A stretch of DNA of 35,611 nt, taken from NCBI RefSeq assembly GCF_003837805.1, contig NZ_RQIT01000038.1, positions 1 to 35,611 of the forward strand, in the 5' to 3' direction. Under the pieces are notes generated by a model, which was given only the letters and a program-made list of their open reading frames with translations, was not told the origin of the DNA and did not search any database. Within the stretch, counting starts at the first letter, position 1, and each line of letters begins with the position of its first letter. The position numbers and the translations under genes are program-made. Shown here in pieces: positions 31,914-35,611 of this stretch. Source of the stretch: Bradyrhizobium sp. RP6 (lineage in GTDB: Bacteria; Pseudomonadota; Alphaproteobacteria; Rhizobiales; Xanthobacteraceae).

Positions 31914-32665
31914 GGCGACACATGCAAGCAGCCCATTCTCAAGACATATACCATTTAGCCAAGCACGTGCGTTCGCGGCGGTCACTGTTGCTGTTTGCTG
32001 CTTCGACAGTTTTCCTGCGGTTCGGCAATAAGATTGTCGACGCGAAGGAAGCAAAAGGCCCGCCCAAGCCAAACAACGTACTCTCGCCAGATGCTGCCCT
32101 GAATCGGCTGCTGAACGGGAACGATCGTTATGTCCAGGGCGCACCACGAATCGACGATTTCAGGCGCGAGCGGCTGGTCTTGGTTGAGGGACAAAATCCA
32201 TATGCGGCGGTTCTGAGCTGCGCCGACTCCCGTGTGGTCCCCGAACTTGTCTTCGACAGCGGACTAGGTGATCTGTTTGTCTGCCGCGTCGCCGGCAACT
32301 TCGCTAACGATGATACGCTCGCCAGTATGGAATACGCGGTTGCCATACTCAACACGCCGCTGATCCTCGTACTTGGCCACGATCATTGCGGTGCGATAGA
32401 CGCCACGATCAAGTCGCTCCATGAAGATAAGCGGCCGCCGGGGCACATTTCATCCCTGGTCGCTGCACTTTCTCCTGCAGTGAAAGCAACTGGCGACCAA
32501 GCCGGCGACGCGTTCGCCCAAGCAACCCGACAAAATGTGATTGACAACGTCAACAAATTTAAATCGACGGGCCCGATTCTGAACGCCGCAGTCGAGCAGA
32601 ACCGCCTGAAGGTCGTCGGGGGCGTGTATCGGATCGGCACCGGCAAGGTCGAGATTGTCAGCTGA
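31910..32665 (+). CDS. Exported beta-class carbonic anhydrase
   Basis: 251 aa. Zinc ligands Cys104, His157 and Cys160, with the Asp106/Arg108 dyad, lie in LSCADSRVVPE and GHDHCGAI. The beta-type core continues with VCRVAGN and the C-terminal LKVVGGVYRIGTGKVE. It interconverts CO2 and bicarbonate. Before the domain lies an N-terminus with RSRRSLLLFAASTVFL, a Tat-like or uncleaved signal, so the enzyme is probably periplasmic; many rhizobial homologues are. The start ATG overlaps the nuclease stop by 4 nt, so the two are translationally coupled. A second ATG at 31922 is possible. Confidence 0.88.
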   Translation: MRRHMQAAHSQDIYHLAKHVRSRRSLLLFAASTVFLRFGNKIVDAKEAKGPPKPNNVLSPDAALNRLLNGNDRYVQGAPRIDDFRRERLVLVEGQNPYAAVLSCADSRVVPELVFDSGLGDLFVCRVAGNFANDDTLASMEYAVAILNTPLILVLGHDHCGAIDATIKSLHEDKRPPGHISSLVAALSPAVKATGDQAGDAFAQATRQNVIDNVNKFKSTGPILNAAVEQNRLKVVGGVYRIGTGKVEIVS

Positions 32666-34553
32666 TGCCAGCACTTTCACACTCCGGCAAATCGTCTGCC
32701 GCCTAATACAGCGCATCTGTTCCGCGCAGTTTTGTTGGTCCATCGTCTACAACAAACACACCGGATACTATCCGCTCCACAATTGTCCTCGCTTCAGGAC
32801 TCCTTAGATATGCGCGGCCTCTTAATTCTTCTCTTGTTATACGCACTCATGTTGGCAACGCGTGGCCAGCATCCAGAAACCCACATAGCGCGTCCGGCAG
32901 CATTCATTCCTCCTGGTTGAGCCGCCAACCCAATGGAGGTGGTTCAGGCAGCAGATCGCAATGCGAAGAATTGCAAGCTCTGCACTCCAGAGCACGCGAC
33001 GATCCCGAGAGCTTCTCAGCTCTGAGCGGGCAAGGCATCCGCGGTCCTGCTTTTGTAACCGAGCTCAGCCAGGGCCGAGGATCAACAGAACAATCAGCAT
33101 GACTCTTCGGCCTAGGGCTGAAGGCGACATGCTACCCGCATCAGTACCGGACGGCCTTCCTGCACCAGCCATTTGGGAGACCGCGACCGTCGGAAAGCCA
33201 GCGTCGCATCAATCATTCGTTAGATCGTCTCGTTCGCGTCCTCGATGACGAGCTCCACACGAGAAGAAACTCGAAGCTCACAAAGTGGCGTCCCCTGTAC
33301 ACGGAGGCTGGTCGGTTCTAAGCCGCGGCGAGACTTAGAGAATGTTTCTAGTTCTACCTGCACAGGTGACGTCGGTGCGTCAGCCATGTTTCAACCGCGC
33401 GCACCGCCTCTACAGGCCTGAAATCAGCTGGCAACCGCTTCCGAAATCAGGCTCTTGCACGGAGTCGCTTAGTGGGAACAGAGCACTAGCTTCAGATCGT
33501 GTGGCGCCTGGTCTGTCGTAACGCGCGTGGTGCGCCCATAGTTGTCGCGCAAATTTGGTAAGCTCGGCCAAGATCGGAAGCATTGGTAGATCGCCGAAGA
33601 AAAAGACGCTAGCGGCCGTAAGAGGGTCGGCCACTCAGGAATGTGCACGAACTTCTCGCGTCCGGCCCGACAGAACGTGGAACAGGCTCCTCTGTTGCTG
33701 GCAGCCCGGAAAGCCTCCGAAAACGTGTTCGTAACGCTTCGTCGCTGGCATGAGCGGGGCACTCTTGCAGTCACCTCGAGCCAGAGTTGATCGCTCAATC
33801 ACAGCGTCTGGAGCCGCCGTGCGTTTCTTGAACACCTGGGGTCCGGAGGTCCGCTTCGAAGCAAGCGCTCACCAGCAGTCGCACGAGCAGCAATTTGGGC
33901 TGTTGGTCGCGTCAGGAGACCGGAGCGGCCCTTAAACTTAAGCAGGAACGTTGAGCCCGGTCCGTGGCGGTCGAGTCCGCCTCTGTGGTTTTCTATGCGG
34001 CTTGTTGAGTTAATGACATCTTGTGCATGAAAGCAAACACGGAGACACGCGCATTGTGCTGGCATGGCACGGGGGAGTGATCTCCGCGCGATTCAGACAA
34101 GCCCGGCAACCATGCTTGATGGCACGTCAATTGCTGGGAAGACGGGCAACAGGCCGCAGGCTTGGGCGCTCTCCCAAGCACAACTCAAGAATTCCAAACT
34201 TGGTTCGAGCCTGCCTGTCCCAAGTGTGACCACACGTTCATGTGGAGAAGACATGCACCGCAGTCCCCGATCAGCCGCCAGAGACCCAGTGCGGTAAAGG
34301 CGGATCGATGCCGCCGCAGCGTATCGGCTGCTTTGCCGGCCAGCCTGAATGCCAGCGAGAACAGCTATATCTCCGTCAGGCCTCAGGCCGCTTAACTTGG
34401 GAAGCTACCCTATTCAATCTCGTGCATTCGATGTCAACTGCGACAGCTTCGAGAATGCCGTCCTGCGGGTGCCAAATCACCTGGCCTCGCCATGCGCGCA
34501 GTCCATCCGAATGACATGCGGGGATGATCGGCTCAAGACACGGAGGATGATCT
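32666..34553. other. Long intergenic region, no convincing gene
   Basis: About 1.9 kb. The only point of interest is a 36-codon plus-strand frame at 32810-32920 that starts with a hydrophobic helix (MRGLLILLLLYALMLATRG), but it has no ribosome binding site. Other frames, including a minus-strand one at 33469-33798, show no motif. No transposase or tRNA was recognised. Confidence 0.4.
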
Positions 34554-35525
34554 ATGAACGCTCCACCAGAAAAGATAAGTTCCGGAACCCACGCCGCGGC
34601 TGCGACCTGGGCTAATCTGTCGCCACTACTCGTCGAGATCCGTGCGCGTCGCGACGAGTTTAGCCGCACGCAGAAGATTCCGAAAGAAATCATCGACGGC
34701 TTCAGACGAGTCGGCGTCTATCGGGCTATGGCTGCCAAGCGATTCGGCGGTGAGGAGCGAACGCCCGCCGATTTTTGTCGGCTGGTCGAGCGCATTTCCG
34801 AAACCGACGGCTCCGCCGGTTGGGTCGCCAGCTTCGGGGATGGAGCTCGCTACCTCGCTGCTCTTCCGGACGACACGCTTCGCAAAGTGTACGCCAATGG
34901 ACCTGACGTGGTGTTGGCGGGTGCGCTTTTCCCGCTCCAACCCGCTAAGCGATGCGCCGACGGATTTATCGTGAACGGCGTGTGGCCATTCGCTAGCGGC
35001 TCACCAGAGGCGGATTTGATAGGAGTTGGTATCACGTTGGAAGACGATCCGAGCGGTGACCTCCCGCGTGTAGCGGTGATGCCGGCCGAGAAGGTGACAA
35101 TTCGGCCCAATTGGGACGTCATCGGACTGCAAGGCACCGGAAGCCACGATGTCGTCGTCAGCGACGTCATTGTGCCAGAGGAATGGACCTTGATCCGCGG
35201 CGGTCCGCCGACACTTGATGGGCCGATCTATCGTTATCCTGCCGTCGCCTTCGCCGCGCAGGCGCATGCGATTGTCGGCATCGGGATTGCGCGCTCCGCA
35301 ATAGACGACGTGATCGCCATGGCCGAAACCCGTGCCTCGATCACTGGAGCGCCCGTGAGGGCTGAGCGCGGCTATGTCCAGCTTGAAATCGCCAAAGCCG
35401 AAGCCATGCTACGTTCCGCTCGTTCCTTCTTTTACGAAGCCACGGAGGAGCTGTGGAAGGAAGCGCTCAAGGGTGAGGTAAATCGTACCGCTCCGACGAG
35501 GACCGTCTTGCGTGACGGGTGGTAA
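34554..35525 (+). pseudogene. Acyl-CoA-dehydrogenase-fold monooxygenase, C-terminally truncated
   Basis: 323 aa; members of this flavin-dependent group (HpaB C-terminal / HsaA-like oxygenases with the acyl-CoA dehydrogenase fold) are usually 380-400 aa. The N-terminal helical domain (IPKEIIDGFRRVGVYRAMAA, then RISETDGSAGWVASFGDG) and the beta domain (DGFIVNGVWPFASGS, IRPNWDVIGLQGTGSHDVVV) are well preserved. The C-terminal four-helix domain starts normally (AVAFAAQAHAIVGIGIARSA) but ends abruptly after KGEVNRTAPTRTVLRDGW. The last two helices, which shape the flavin pocket, are missing, so it is probably inactive. The start ATG has CGGAGG 8 nt upstream. No reductase partner is in the window. 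Confidence 0.65.
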
Positions 35526-35611
35526 TTCGCGAAGCGTGTGACCTTAGGTCTAGCTTTAAGGTCATCAGGCGATGCGGGTCGAAGTTTTGGGCGGGCTCGA
35601 GCGGCGGCGGC
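35526..35611. other. Right edge of the window
   Basis: Short tail after the truncated monooxygenase. No feature recognised; it may contain the continuation of the broken gene's 3' part outside this window. Confidence 0.3.

Noticed and set aside
32810..32920. 36-residue hydrophobic mini-protein
   Set aside because: It begins with a plausible membrane helix but has no ribosome binding site and no supporting context.
1..35611. CRISPR array or phage region
   Set aside because: I saw no regularly spaced direct repeats and no phage structural genes or integrase.

Overview
The window looks like an accessory, probably symbiosis-island, segment of a Bradyrhizobium-type alphaproteobacterium, closest in content to Bradyrhizobium elkanii. 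The reasons are an apparently complete rhizobitoxine operon, a NodP/NodQ sulfate-activation pair, several small proteins of types I associate with Bradyrhizobium, a cobalamin riboswitch in front of metE, and a high load of decayed genes and insertion-sequence debris between intact genes. The species assignment is inference; I ran no database search.

Layout. (1) 1-510: debris of an amino-acid-type ABC importer. (2) 1474-9499, minus strand: six tightly packed genes in the order rtxA, rtxC, rtxD, rtxE, rtxF, rtxG. They encode the fused aminotransferase/sulfhydrylase-like enzyme, the desaturase, a class I amidotransferase-like hydrolase, a 10-helix exporter, an ATP-grasp ligase and a glutamine-synthetase-like ligase. 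Four of the five junctions are 4-5 nt stop/start overlaps or gaps below 10 nt. (3) 10227-11405: a divergent Lrp-type regulator and a LysE/RhtB-type exporter, both broken by frameshifts. (4) 11438-13793: a decayed IS66-family element. (5) 14550-18991, minus strand: a small orphan protein, nodQ (CysN-CysC fusion), nodP, and a sulfotransferase, forming a PAPS-making and PAPS-using module. (6) 19000-25076: mostly decayed DNA with four small protein genes or relics, an arginine:glycine-type amidinotransferase pseudogene and an IS3-type transposase fragment. (7) 25077-27710: metE with an upstream cobalamin riboswitch. (8) 28601-32665: a secreted protein of unknown function, a paralogue of the small protein of region 5, then a translationally coupled secreted nuclease and exported beta-carbonic anhydrase. 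(9) 34554-35525: a C-terminally truncated acyl-CoA-dehydrogenase-fold monooxygenase.

How the genes work together. RtxA is expected to make serinol from a triose phosphate (N-terminal half) and join it to an activated homoserine (C-terminal half). RtxC then introduces the double bond of the vinyl ether. The last four genes look like a ligase/hydrolase/exporter set: a PuuA-like amine gamma-glutamyl ligase (RtxG), a PuuD-like hydrolase (RtxD), an ATP-grasp amino-acid ligase (RtxF) and a DMT exporter (RtxE). This suggests that an intermediate is masked, processed, unmasked and exported. NodP-NodQ would supply PAPS to the neighbouring sulfotransferase, whose acceptor is not evident. Rhizobitoxine inhibits cystathionine beta-lyase, so a B12-riboswitch-controlled metE about 16 kb away is a suggestive methionine-metabolism neighbour, but nothing in the sequence links them directly.
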